NCBI GenBank assembly: GCA_035547155.1
Contig: DASZVJ010000013.1
Span: 1-26,440, forward strand
Length of the DNA: 26,440 nucleotides
Source: CAZNMF01 sp035547155
GTDB taxonomy: Bacteria; Acidobacteriota; Vicinamibacteria; Vicinamibacterales; SCN-69-37
Direction: 5' to 3'
Shown here: positions 10,460-19,674 of the stretch, in pieces
How the letters are laid out: every line of letters starts with the position of its first letter
How positions within the stretch are numbered: the first letter of the stretch is position 1
The notes under the pieces: generated by a model
Told to the model about the DNA's origin: nothing
Database searches by the model: none
What the model saw: only the letters and a program-made list of their open reading frames with translations
Made by a program: the position numbers and the translations under genes

Positions 10460-11344
10460 ATGACGAGTCACGCAGTCGTGCGCACCGGAATGTTGGGTGT
10501 GATGATGCTCGCGGCGTCCGTCGTGTCGGCGTACGCGCAGATGTCCGCACCGTTGTCGGTGCCGCCGCCGACCCCGTCGGCGCTGCAAGCGATTCCGATC
10601 CTGCGCGACGTCGGCATCGATCAGAAGCTCGACTCGGCGGTGCCGTTGACGGCGCCGTTCGTCGACGAGAACGGCCACGACGTGATCCTCGGCCAGTACT
10701 TCGGCACGCGGCCGGTCGTGCTCGTGCTCGCGTACTACGAGTGTCCGATGCTGTGCACGCAGGTGATTAACGCCGTAGCCGCGTCGATCACGGCGATGAA
10801 CTTCGACGCCGGCCGCCAGTTCGACGTGCTCGTCGTCAGCTTCAATCCCGCTGAGACGCCGAGCCTCGCGGCGGGCAAGCGCGCGTCGTTCGTGAAGCGC
10901 TATGGCCGCCCCGGCACCGACACCGGCATCCATTTCCTCACCGGCCGTCAGTCGTCGATCGACGCGCTGACGAAGGCTGTCGGATTCCGGTACGCCTACG
11001 ACGAGAAGCTCGGGCAGTACGCACATCCGGCGGCGATCACGATCCTGACGCCGCAGGGACACGTCTCGCGCTATCTGTTCGGCATCGAGTTCGCGCCGCG
11101 CGATCTGAAGTTCGCGCTGATGGACGCGGCGGACAAGAAGATCGGCACGATCGTCGATCAGGCGCAACTGTTCTGCTATCACTACGACCCTGCGACCGGC
11201 CGGTACGGCTTCGCGATCATCACGGCCGTCCGCGTGGGTGGGCTGCTGACGATCGGGGCGCTGGGCACGTTCATTGTGGTGATGCTGCGGCGTGAGCGGC
11301 GGCAGGCGAGCGCGGTCGCACCGACCGCAACGGGTACCCGCTAG
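10460..11344 (+). CDS. SCO1/SenC-family copper chaperone for CuA assembly
   Basis: The 294-aa exported thioredoxin-fold protein is predicted to deliver copper to CuA in CoxB or to reduce its cysteines. It has a signal peptide ending at AYA-Q (about residue 26). The copper motif CPMLC contributes C95 and C99, and H189 (in YAHPAAI) is the third ligand; all three are present. An unusual feature for simple SCO proteins is a C-terminal membrane span (about 254-276) with a basic tail, so the domain is probably tethered at its C-terminus. The ATG at 10460 follows an AAAGAGGA ribosome site. The longer in-frame extension upstream (from 10298) reads through the previous gene and lacks sense. The stop abuts the coxB ATG directly. 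Confidence 0.92.
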   Translation: MTSHAVVRTGMLGVMMLAASVVSAYAQMSAPLSVPPPTPSALQAIPILRDVGIDQKLDSAVPLTAPFVDENGHDVILGQYFGTRPVVLVLAYYECPMLCTQVINAVAASITAMNFDAGRQFDVLVVSFNPAETPSLAAGKRASFVKRYGRPGTDTGIHFLTGRQSSIDALTKAVGFRYAYDEKLGQYAHPAAITILTPQGHVSRYLFGIEFAPRDLKFALMDAADKKIGTIVDQAQLFCYHYDPATGRYGFAIITAVRVGGLLTIGALGTFIVVMLRRERRQASAVAPTATGTR

Positions 11345-12310
11345 ATGAAGCTACCTTTTCCGTTGTTCCCTCCGAGCGCCTCGTCGATTTCCGGCGAGAT
11401 GGACCTGCTGTTCCTGTTCATCGCGGCGGTCAGCGCGTTCTTCGTCGTGCTGGTCGCGGCGCTGGTCCTGATTTTCGCGGTGAAGTTCCGGCGCCGTCAT
11501 CCGGACGCGGTGGGCGCCGACATTCACGGCTCGCTCGCGCTCGAGCTGACGTGGACGTTCATCCCGTTCGTCCTCGCGATGATCATGTTCTTCTGGGGCG
11601 CGGACCTGTTCTTCCGTCTCGCGCGGCCGCCGGTGGACTCGATGGAGGTCTTCGCCGTCGGCAAGCAGTGGATGTGGAAGGTCCAGCATCCCGAGGGCGT
11701 GCGCGAGATCAACGAGCTGCACGTGCCGATCGGCCGCAACGTCCGCGTCACCCTCGGCTCCGAGGACGTGATCCACGACTTCTCGATCCCCGCGTTCCGC
11801 GTGAAGATGGACGCGGTGCCCGGCAAGCTGACGACGCTGTGGTTCAAGGCGGAAGTGCCGGGCACGTATCACCTGTTCTGCATGGAGTACTGCGGCACCA
11901 ATCACTCCGCGATGATCGGCACGGTCACGGCGATGCCGCCCGAGGAGTACGAGGCGTGGCTCGCGGGCGGCGGCAGTGCCGGCGGTCCGGCCGTGCCACC
12001 GGCGCAGGCCGGCGAGCAGCTGTTCACGGGATCGACCTACGGCTGTTCGACCTGTCACAAGAGCGATCACACCGGCGTGGCGCCGTCGCTCGTCGGCGTC
12101 TACGGCAGCCAGGTGCAGCTCGCGGATGGCCGCACGGTGATCGCCGACGACAACTACGTGCGTGAGTCGATCATGGTCCCGACCGCGAAGGTCGTGAAGG
12201 GCTATCAGCCGATCATGCCGCCGTTCCAGGGGTTGGTCAGCGAAGAACAGGTCATCCAGATCATCGCGTACTTGAAGACGCTCAAGGCCGACGCCGCGCC
12301 GGCCCACTAG
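11345..12310 (+). CDS. coxB: Cytochrome c oxidase subunit II with fused cytochrome c (caa3 type)
   Basis: The 321-aa subunit has two membrane spans (about 20-46 and 66-90), a cupredoxin CuA domain and a C-terminal cytochrome c domain. CuA ligands are H144, C179, E181 (backbone), C183, H187 and M190 (motif CMEYCGTNHSAM). The fused heme c uses CSTCH (234-238) with M291 in IMPPF as likely axial ligand. The fused domain defines a caa3 oxidase, which takes electrons from a bound donor without a separate carrier. No lipobox is seen at the N-terminus. The ATG follows the SCO stop with no gap, so the two are coupled. coxA follows 14 nt downstream. Confidence 0.95.
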   Translation: MKLPFPLFPPSASSISGEMDLLFLFIAAVSAFFVVLVAALVLIFAVKFRRRHPDAVGADIHGSLALELTWTFIPFVLAMIMFFWGADLFFRLARPPVDSMEVFAVGKQWMWKVQHPEGVREINELHVPIGRNVRVTLGSEDVIHDFSIPAFRVKMDAVPGKLTTLWFKAEVPGTYHLFCMEYCGTNHSAMIGTVTAMPPEEYEAWLAGGGSAGGPAVPPAQAGEQLFTGSTYGCSTCHKSDHTGVAPSLVGVYGSQVQLADGRTVIADDNYVRESIMVPTAKVVKGYQPIMPPFQGLVSEEQVIQIIAYLKTLKADAAPAH

Positions 12311-12324
12311 GCGGGAATGTTCTT

Positions 12325-13933
<1,609 letters not shown>

Positions 13934-13941
<8 letters not shown>

Positions 13942-14635
13942 CTCTTCGACGCCGCTCGAGACGGGCGCGCAGGGACATGCGCACAACCCGAATCTGCAGC
14001 ACCACTTCTACTCGATGAGCCAGCAGCTCGAGGCGTCGACCCTCGGGATGTGGGTGTTCCTCGTCACCGAGATCATGTTCTTCGGTGGCATGTTCATGGC
14101 CTACATCGTCTACCGGATCACGTATCCGGAGGCGTGGGTCCTCGGCAGCCATCACCTGAACGTCGGCCTCGGCGCGCTCAACACGGGCGTGCTGATCTGC
14201 AGCTCGCTGACGATGGCGCTGGCGGTGCGATCGGCGCAGGTGAGCTCGCGCAAGGGACAGATCGTCAACCTCATCCTGACGATCGTCTTCGGCGCGACGT
14301 TCCTCGTCGTCAAGTTCTTCGAGTACAAGGAAAAGTTCGAGCACCATCTCGTGCCCGGGCCGCACTTCGACATGACGCTGCCGGACGCGGGGCAGCAGCA
14401 GCTGTTCTTCTCGCTGTACTTCATGCTGACCGGTGTCCACGCGGCGCACATGATCGTCGGCATCGGCCTGATGCTCGTGATTCTCACGATGGCCATCCGC
14501 GGCCGGTTCTCGTCGGAGTACTACACGCCCGTCGAGATCTCCGGTCTCTACTGGCACTTCGTCGACATCGTGTGGATTTTCCTGTTTCCGCTGTTGTACC
14601 TGCTCGGCGCGCACCTGGCCGCGCACGGGGGCTAA
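13934..14635 (+). CDS. coxC: Cytochrome c oxidase subunit III
   Basis: The 233-aa membrane protein has about five spans and the typical subunit III feature set: a His-rich N-terminus, a WVFLVTEIMFFGGMF segment (about 40-54), a FFEYKEKFEHH loop and a final GLYWHFVDIVWIFLFPLLYL span. It binds lipid and stabilises subunit I and proton uptake. The start is TTG at 13934, overlapping the coxA stop. GGAGG at 13923-13927 is well spaced for it, and the first in-frame ATG downstream would remove the early part. The length suits the short bacterial form with five helices. Confidence 0.93.
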
Positions 14636-14641
14636 CGCGTC

Positions 14642-14950
14642 ATGTCCGAACACGAACACATCGTCACGCCGACCGGTACGTACGTCGCGACGTTCGTCGC
14701 GCTGCTGATTCTGACTGCCCTCACGTATCTCGCGGCGATCCACGACTTCGGCTGGATGAACACGCCCATCGCGCTGGCCATTGCGCTGCTCAAGGCGAGC
14801 TTCGTCGTCATCTTCTTCATGGGCGTGCGCTACAACACGCCGCTCACGAAGGTCGTCGTCATCACCGGCTTCTGCTGGCTGTTCATCCTCTTCGGCCTGA
14901 CGCTCAACGACTACCTGACGCGGCCGTGGCTGGGCGTGCCGGGACGCTGA
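14642..14950 (+). CDS. coxD: Cytochrome c oxidase subunit IV (CtaF/COX4-prokaryotic type)
   Basis: The 102-aa protein has three hydrophobic spans (about 14-34, 41-62 and 69-88). This matches the small subunit IV of bacterial caa3/aa3 oxidases (CtaF, CyoD-like fold). It sits 6 nt after coxC as the last gene of the operon and is followed by a strong hairpin. The family helps assemble or stabilise the CuB region; no cofactor ligands are expected. Typical family features here are the HxFGxMNTPIALAIALLKA-like second helix and the C-terminal LNDYLTR. Confidence 0.9.
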   Translation: MSEHEHIVTPTGTYVATFVALLILTALTYLAAIHDFGWMNTPIALAIALLKASFVVIFFMGVRYNTPLTKVVVITGFCWLFILFGLTLNDYLTRPWLGVPGR

Positions 14951-14991
14951 GCGCGAGCTCGCGCATCGACGTCGACCCTCGAACGAAATCC

Positions 14992-15037
14992 GGCCCGGAC
15001 GCGCGCTGACTCGCGCGTGTCCGGGCCTTCGCCTTTT
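14992..15037 (+). terminator. Rho-independent-like terminator of the act-cox operon
   Basis: A 15-bp stem pairs 14992-15006 with 15013-15027 around a 6-nt loop (TGACTC), with a single G-T wobble. It is followed by TTCGCCTTTT. The stem is very GC-rich. The T tract is interrupted, so termination may be partial. It lies 42 nt after coxD. Confidence 0.8.
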
Positions 15038-15040
15038 GCG

Positions 15041-15087
15041 CGAACAGCGGTCGCGCTCGCTGCCTACCGCTCGCTGACCGCCGTTCG
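15041..15087. repeat. Imperfect inverted repeat in the 14951-15184 spacer
   Basis: CGAACAGCGGTC (15041-15052) pairs with GACCGCCGTTCG (15076-15087) in 11 of 12 positions across a 23-nt gap. It follows directly after the terminator hairpin and precedes the HlyD-family gene. It could be a second terminator arm or an operator for the downstream operon; neither is proven. Confidence 0.4.
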
Positions 15088-15134
15088 CCGATTGTCCGTC
15101 GCCGCCGCCGGCGCCTGGCGGCGAGACTCCGTCA

Positions 15135-15140
15135 TATAGT
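15135..15140 (+). promoter_or_regulatory. Candidate -10 box for the adaptor-ABC operon
   Basis: TATAGT (5/6 to TATAAT) is the only AT-rich hexamer in this spacer. It lies 44 nt before the adaptor gene. No convincing -35 box is found at 16-18 nt upstream. It fits an independent promoter after the terminator. Confidence 0.35.
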
Positions 15141-15184
15141 GAGGCGCCGGTCGGACATGCCGATCGATCCCGCACGAATCCGCT

Positions 15185-16399
15185 ATGGCTGAGTTGAAGG
15201 ACGACCTCGCAGCGTTGCGCATCGAGCGCGAGCCCGAGCACACACCGCGCCGCAAATGGCCGTGGATCCTGCTGCTGCTCGTCGTGCTCGTGGGCGCGAT
15301 CGGCTGGTGGGCCGCGACGCGCGAACATCCACTCGAAGTCCAGACCGCGACCGTGTCCGCGCGCGCGGCAGGCACGCAAGCGGCCGTGCTGAACGCGTCC
15401 GGCTACGTGACCGCACGGCGCCGCGCGACGGTGTCGTCGAAGATCACGGGCAAAGTCGTCGAGATTAACGTCGAGGAAGGCATGGCCGTGCGCGAGGGAC
15501 AAATTCTCGCGCGGCTCGACGATGCGTCGCCGAAAGCGGCGTTGGATCTGGCGGAAGCGCAGCTCGGCGCTGCGCAGCGCGCGATCGACGAGAGCGCCGT
15601 CCAGCTCGAGCAGCAGAAGATCACGCTCGGCCGCGTGAAGCAGCTGACCGCGCGCGGGCTCGGGACTGCGGCCGATCTCGACGGTGCGCAGGCGGCCGTC
15701 GACGCGACGACGGCCCACATCGCGGCGCTGCGGCAGCAGATTGCCGTCGCCGATCGCCAGGTCGCGGTGCAGAAGACCGAGCTCGACAACACGATCATCC
15801 GCGCGCCGTTCAGCGGCATCGCGATCTCGAAGGACGCGCAGCCGGGCGAGATGGTGTCGCCGGTTTCGGCCGGCGGCGGATTCACGCGCACCGGCATCTG
15901 CACCATCGTCGACATGCGATCGCTCGAGATCGAAGTCGACGTCAACGAGAGCTACATCAATCGCGTCACGCCGGGGCAGAAGGTGACGGCGGTCCTCGAC
16001 GCGTATCCGGATTGGCAAATTCCCGGGCACGTCATCACGACGATCCCCGCCGCCGATCGCCAGAAAGCGACGGTGCTCGTGCGTATCGGCTTCGAGAAGC
16101 TGGATCCGCGCATCCTGCCGGATATGGGCATCAAGGTCACGTTCCTCCGAGACGAGGACACGACCCAGCCGGCGTCGCAGCAGCCGACGACGCTCGTGCC
16201 GAAGGTGGCGGTGCACACGGAGAACGGGAAGTCGTTCGTCTTCGTCGTGCGCGGCGACGTCGTCGAGCGCCGCGCCGTGCAGATCGGCGGCACGGATGGC
16301 GATCGATTGGAAGTGCGCGCCGGACTCCAGGGCGGCGAGCGCGTCGTCACCGCGGCGCCGGCGACGATCGCCGACGGCGCGAAGGTGGTGGTGAAGTGA
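15185..16399 (+). CDS. HlyD/MacA-family periplasmic adaptor protein
   Basis: The 404-aa membrane-fusion protein is anchored by one N-terminal span (about 26-45). It has split biotinyl-lipoyl halves (about 72-112 and 195-225), an alpha-helical coiled-coil hairpin between them (about 115-195, Ala/Gln/Leu-rich), then beta-barrel and membrane-proximal domains to the C-terminus. Such adaptors link an inner-membrane ABC transporter to an outer-membrane channel. The next three genes code for the matching ATPase and FtsX-fold permeases, so the closest models are MacA or DevB. The stop overlaps the ATPase start by one base. No outer-membrane factor (TolC type) is present in the window. The substrate is unknown. 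Confidence 0.9.
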   Translation: MAELKDDLAALRIEREPEHTPRRKWPWILLLLVVLVGAIGWWAATREHPLEVQTATVSARAAGTQAAVLNASGYVTARRRATVSSKITGKVVEINVEEGMAVREGQILARLDDASPKAALDLAEAQLGAAQRAIDESAVQLEQQKITLGRVKQLTARGLGTAADLDGAQAAVDATTAHIAALRQQIAVADRQVAVQKTELDNTIIRAPFSGIAISKDAQPGEMVSPVSAGGGFTRTGICTIVDMRSLEIEVDVNESYINRVTPGQKVTAVLDAYPDWQIPGHVITTIPAADRQKATVLVRIGFEKLDPRILPDMGIKVTFLRDEDTTQPASQQPTTLVPKVAVHTENGKSFVFVVRGDVVERRAVQIGGTDGDRLEVRAGLQGGERVVTAAPATIADGAKVVVK

Positions 16400-17085
16400 T
16401 GTCCGACGTCCTCGTCCGCGTTCACAACGTCCACAAGCACTTCACGCGCGGCGCTGAGCGCATCGACGTCCTGAAAGGCGTCGACCTCGAGGTGCCGTCC
16501 GGCGAGTTCCTCGCGTTGATGGGACCGTCGGGATCGGGCAAGACGACGCTCCTCAATCTGATTGGCGGGCTGGACACGCCGAGCGGCGGCACCATCGACA
16601 TCGGCGGCACGACGATCAGCAATCTGTCCGGCAGCGGCCTGTCGCGCTGGCGATCGCGGCACGTCGGCTTCGTCTTCCAGCTCTACAACCTGCTGCCGGT
16701 GCTCACGGCTGAGCGCAACGTCGAGCTGCCGCTGCTGCTGACGTCGCTGTCGAAGGCCGAGCGGCAGAAGCGTGTGGCGATCGCGCTGAAGGTCGTCGGT
16801 CTCGCCGAGCGGGCGAAGCACTATCCGCGTCAGCTGTCCGGCGGCCAGGAACAGCGCGTCGGCATCGCACGTGCGATCGTCACCGATCCGACGCTGTTGC
16901 TGTGCGACGAGCCGACGGGCGATCTCGATCGCAAGGCCGGCGACGAGATTCTCGATCTGCTGCAAGCGCTCAATCGCGATCACGGCAAGACGATCGTCAT
17001 GGTCACGCACGACCCGCACGCGGCGGAGCGTGCGACGCGGACGATCCATCTCGACAAGGGCACGCTCGACGGAGCGCCGGCATGA
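16399..17085 (+). CDS. ABC transporter ATPase, LolD/MacB-like
   Basis: The 228-aa ATPase has Walker A GPSGSGKTT (42-50), Q-loop Q94 in FVFQ, signature LSGGQ (146-150), Walker B LLLCDEP (166-172) and the switch H204. The length and the motif SGGQEQRVGIARAI are typical of the MacB/LolD/FtsE group that drives FtsX-fold permeases. I start it at the ATG at 16399, which shares one base with the adaptor stop (TGATG). The longer in-frame extension upstream lies inside the adaptor gene in another frame and is not plausible. The stop overlaps the first permease (ATGA). Confidence 0.93.
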   Translation: MSDVLVRVHNVHKHFTRGAERIDVLKGVDLEVPSGEFLALMGPSGSGKTTLLNLIGGLDTPSGGTIDIGGTTISNLSGSGLSRWRSRHVGFVFQLYNLLPVLTAERNVELPLLLTSLSKAERQKRVAIALKVVGLAERAKHYPRQLSGGQEQRVGIARAIVTDPTLLLCDEPTGDLDRKAGDEILDLLQALNRDHGKTIVMVTHDPHAAERATRTIHLDKGTLDGAPA

Positions 17086-18236
17086 AGTATCTGCCGCTGT
17101 TGTGGAAGAGCCTCTGGCGCCGGAAGATCCGGACCATCTTCACGCTCGCGTCGATCTTCGTCGCGTTCCTGCTGTTCGGGATCCTGATGACGATCCGCGC
17201 GGCGTTCGGCGTCGGCGTCCAGCTCGCGGGGCTCGATCGCCTCATCATCATCCACAAGGTCAGCCTGATTCAGCCGTTGCCGATCGCGTACAAGACACGG
17301 CTCGCGACGGTGCCCGGCGTCGAGGCCGTCACGCACAACTCGTGGTTCGGCGGCATCTACCAGGATCCGTCGAACTTTTTCGCGCAGATCGCGGTCGAGC
17401 CAGAGCCGTTCATGCACATCTACCCGGAGTACCGGCTGCCGGCGGATCAGATGCAGGCGTGGCTCGCGGATCGTCAGGGCGCGATCGCGGGCCGCGCGCT
17501 CGCGAATCGCTTCGGCTGGAAGATCGGCGATCGCATTCCGATTCAGGGCACGATCTGGCGGCCGAAGTCCGGCACGGGCGATACGTGGGAGTTCAACCTC
17601 GTCGGCATCTACGACGGCGACAAGGGCGTCGACACGACGAACTTCTATTTCCGCTACGACTACCTCGACGAGAACCGTTCGTTCGGCGAGGGACTCGTCG
17701 GCTGGTACATCGTGAAGATCGACGACCCGTCGAAGTCGCTCGAGATGGCGGACAAATTCGACGCGATGTTCGCAAACTCCTCCGCGGAGACCAAGACGAC
17801 GACGGAGAAGGGCTTCGTCGACAGCTTTGCGAAGCAGATCGGTGACATCGGCAGCATCATGATCGCGATTCTCGCCGCCGTGCTGTTCACGATCCTGCTC
17901 GTCGTCGCGAATACGATGGCGCAGTCGGTGCGCGAGCGCACGAGCGAGCTCGCCGTGCTCAAGACGCTGGGATTCTCGAACGGCCTGATTCTGACGCTCG
18001 TGCTCGCAGAATCCGTGTGCATCGCGATCCTCGGCGGCGTGCTCGGTCTGGCGCTGGCCTGGGCGATCGTGCAGAACGGTGATCCGACCAACGGTCTGCT
18101 GCCGGCGTTCTTCCTGCCGTCGGCGGATGTGCTCACCGGCGTCTGGCTGATGGTGGCGCTGGGCCTGCTCGCGGGTCTGCTCCCGGCGATGTACGCGATG
18201 CGGCTGCGGATCGTCGACGCGCTGCGGAGGAACTGA
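17082..18236 (+). CDS. ABC transporter permease, FtsX/MacB-like (first)
   Basis: The 384-aa permease has four membrane spans: one near 20-42, and three after a large periplasmic domain, from about 273 onward (near 273-297, 315-340 and 348-375). This is the MacB/LolC topology, with a MacB core-like periplasmic domain from about 45 to 265. The motif VRERTSELAVLKTLGF (about 288-303) is the typical coupling region after the second span. The start at 17082 overlaps the ATPase stop. An upstream in-frame extension is rejected because it runs through the ATPase gene. It probably pairs with the next gene as a heterodimer. Confidence 0.9.
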   Translation: MKYLPLLWKSLWRRKIRTIFTLASIFVAFLLFGILMTIRAAFGVGVQLAGLDRLIIIHKVSLIQPLPIAYKTRLATVPGVEAVTHNSWFGGIYQDPSNFFAQIAVEPEPFMHIYPEYRLPADQMQAWLADRQGAIAGRALANRFGWKIGDRIPIQGTIWRPKSGTGDTWEFNLVGIYDGDKGVDTTNFYFRYDYLDENRSFGEGLVGWYIVKIDDPSKSLEMADKFDAMFANSSAETKTTTEKGFVDSFAKQIGDIGSIMIAILAAVLFTILLVVANTMAQSVRERTSELAVLKTLGFSNGLILTLVLAESVCIAILGGVLGLALAWAIVQNGDPTNGLLPAFFLPSADVLTGVWLMVALGLLAGLLPAMYAMRLRIVDALRRN

Positions 18237-18237
18237 C

Positions 18238-19425
18238 GTGAACGGCCTCAAGCAGACTCTCGCCGTCACCTGGTTGAATCTTCGTACGGTGCCACAGCGG
18301 CTCGGCTCATCCGCCGTCGCGATCGTCGGCATCGCTGGTGTGGTCGTCGTGCTGGTTGCGGTGCTGTCGATTGCGGAAGGCTTCGTCGCCGCCATGCGCG
18401 ACGCCGGGTCGCCGAGCCGCGCCATCGTCATGCGCAGCGGCGCCGATGCGGAGATGACGAGCGGCTTGTCCGGACCGGAGACCGACGTCATCAAGCAGGC
18501 GCCGGGCATCGTCCGCGAAGGCCAGCAGTTGGCCGCGTCGGCCGAGCTGTTCGTCATCACCGATCTCCCGAAGATCTCGACGGGCACGAGCGCGAACGTG
18601 CCGCTGCGCGGCATCGAGCCGTCGGCGTTCTTCGTCCGCGACGGCGCGTCGATCATCGACGGCCGCATGTTCCAGTTCGGCACGAACGAGGTCATCGTCG
18701 GCCGTGCGGCGTCGAAACAGTTCTCGGGATTGACGGTCGGATCGACGATCACGTCCGGTCAGGTGTCGTGGAAGGTCGTCGGCATGTTCGAAGCAGACGG
18801 AGGCGTCGCCGAAACCGAGATCTGGTGCGACGCGCGGACGCTGCAGAGCGCGTATCGCCGCGGCAACAGCTATCAGTCCGTGCTCGTCCGGCTCGACTCG
18901 CCGCAGAGCTTCGACGCGTTCAAGGATTGGCTGACGACGAACCCGCAGGTCAGCGTCTCGGTGCGGCGCGAGACGGACTACTACGCGGCGCAGTCGACGA
19001 CGCTCTCGACACTGGTGCGGACGATTGGATTCGGCATCGCGGGGCTGATGGCGATCGGCGCGATCTTCGGCGCGATTCTCACGATGTACACGGCCGTCGC
19101 GACACGCGCGCGGGAGATCGCGACCTTGCGTGCGCTCGGCTTCAACGCGCCGGCCGTGCTGGTATCCGTGCTCGCCGAATCGATGCTGCTCGCCGCGCTC
19201 GGCGGGCTCATCGGCGGCATCGCCGCGTACGCGGGCTTCAACGGCTATCAAACGTCGACGATGAACTTTCAGACGTTCAGTCAGGTGGCGTTCGCGTTTC
19301 GCGTCACGCCGACGCTGTTGGGGCTCGGTTTGATCTGGTCGCTGGCGATGGGCCTGATTGGCGGCATCATGCCCGCGTTCCGTGCGGCGCGTCTGCCGAT
19401 TGCGACGGCGTTGCGAGAGTTGTAG
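18238..19425 (+). CDS. ABC transporter permease, FtsX/MacB-like (second)
   Basis: The 395-aa permease has the same plan: a first span at about 20-42, a periplasmic domain (about 50-255) and three C-terminal spans (about 260-285, 305-330 and 355-380). The coupling motif TRAREIATLRALGF lies after the second span. It starts with GTG at 18238, 1 nt after the first permease stop, with GGAGG (18226-18230) upstream as ribosome site. Sequence similarity to the first permease is modest, so the transporter is probably a heterodimer, as in LolCDE. The adaptor upstream argues for MacAB-like efflux over lipoprotein sorting. Which one applies is not settled. Confidence 0.9.
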   Translation: MNGLKQTLAVTWLNLRTVPQRLGSSAVAIVGIAGVVVVLVAVLSIAEGFVAAMRDAGSPSRAIVMRSGADAEMTSGLSGPETDVIKQAPGIVREGQQLAASAELFVITDLPKISTGTSANVPLRGIEPSAFFVRDGASIIDGRMFQFGTNEVIVGRAASKQFSGLTVGSTITSGQVSWKVVGMFEADGGVAETEIWCDARTLQSAYRRGNSYQSVLVRLDSPQSFDAFKDWLTTNPQVSVSVRRETDYYAAQSTTLSTLVRTIGFGIAGLMAIGAIFGAILTMYTAVATRAREIATLRALGFNAPAVLVSVLAESMLLAALGGLIGGIAAYAGFNGYQTSTMNFQTFSQVAFAFRVTPTLLGLGLIWSLAMGLIGGIMPAFRAARLPIATALREL

Positions 19426-19434
19426 GCGTGTACT

Positions 19435-19499
19435 GGGCGGCCACTAGGGCCGCCCCTACAGACGGAGGGCAAACGTAGGGCCGCCCCTTGTGGGCGCCC
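19435..19499. repeat. GC-rich repeat with a hairpin and a repeated 13-mer
   Basis: GGGCGGCC (19435-19442) pairs with GGCCGCCC (19448-19455) around a 5-nt loop. The 13-mer TAGGGCCGCCCCT occurs at 19445-19457 and again at 19476-19488. A self-complementary GGGCGCCC ends the stretch (19492-19499). It lies between the second permease and the 47-aa gene. It looks like a dispersed intergenic repeat of the kind common in high-GC soil bacteria and could also end transcription of the ABC operon. There is no T tract. Confidence 0.55.
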
Positions 19500-19516
19500 G
19501 GCGCATGTCGCGCGTC

Positions 19517-19522
19517 TATACT
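19517..19522 (+). promoter_or_regulatory. -10 box placed for a leaderless or near-leaderless transcript
   Basis: TATACT (5/6 to TATAAT) ends 8 nt before the ATG at 19531. This would put the transcription start at or next to the start codon. No Shine-Dalgarno is present between them, consistent with leaderless initiation. No clear -35 is seen. Confidence 0.45.
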
Positions 19523-19530
19523 GACTTTGC

Positions 19531-19674
19531 ATGTCTGCGCCGGTCTCGCCTGACGCGCACGATCGTTCCGACGACACGTCCCGTCTTCCCCGTCTGTTCG
19601 TGCTGATCGTCCTCGTCGAGGCGATCACCATCGCCGCGCTCTACTGGTTCGGCCGTCACTTCGGTCCTGCATGA
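19531..19674 (+). CDS. 47-aa single-span microprotein coupled to the symporter
   Basis: This short gene encodes 47 residues: a polar N-terminus rich in Asp, Ser and Arg (1-21), one hydrophobic span (about 22-39, LFVLIVLVEAITIAALYW) and a short FGRHFGPA tail. The span contains a glutamate (E30), unusual inside a lipid span. Its stop overlaps the symporter ATG (ATGA, 19671-19674), which implies coupled translation and a joint role. I recall small membrane proteins preceding SSS-family transporters elsewhere (e.g. DUF3311/DUF485-type partners). This one does not clearly belong to those families. The frame is open, short and directly abuts a real gene, which makes chance less likely, but there is no homology proof here. 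Confidence 0.65.
   Translation: MSAPVSPDAHDRSDDTSRLPRLFVLIVLVEAITIAALYWFGRHFGPA

Noticed and set aside
16012..16398. In-frame N-terminal extension of the LolD-like ATPase
   Set aside because: It overlaps the adaptor gene in another frame. The ATPase domain begins right at the 16399 start, which shares a base with the adaptor stop.
16902..17081. In-frame N-terminal extension of the first permease
   Set aside because: It runs through the ATPase gene, is Arg-rich and lacks sense. The start at 17082 overlaps the ATPase stop and precedes the first span closely.
16980..18752. A 590-codon antisense frame across the two permease genes
   Set aside because: It is opposite genes with clear FtsX-fold features and coupled starts; its translation is biased low-complexity sequence.
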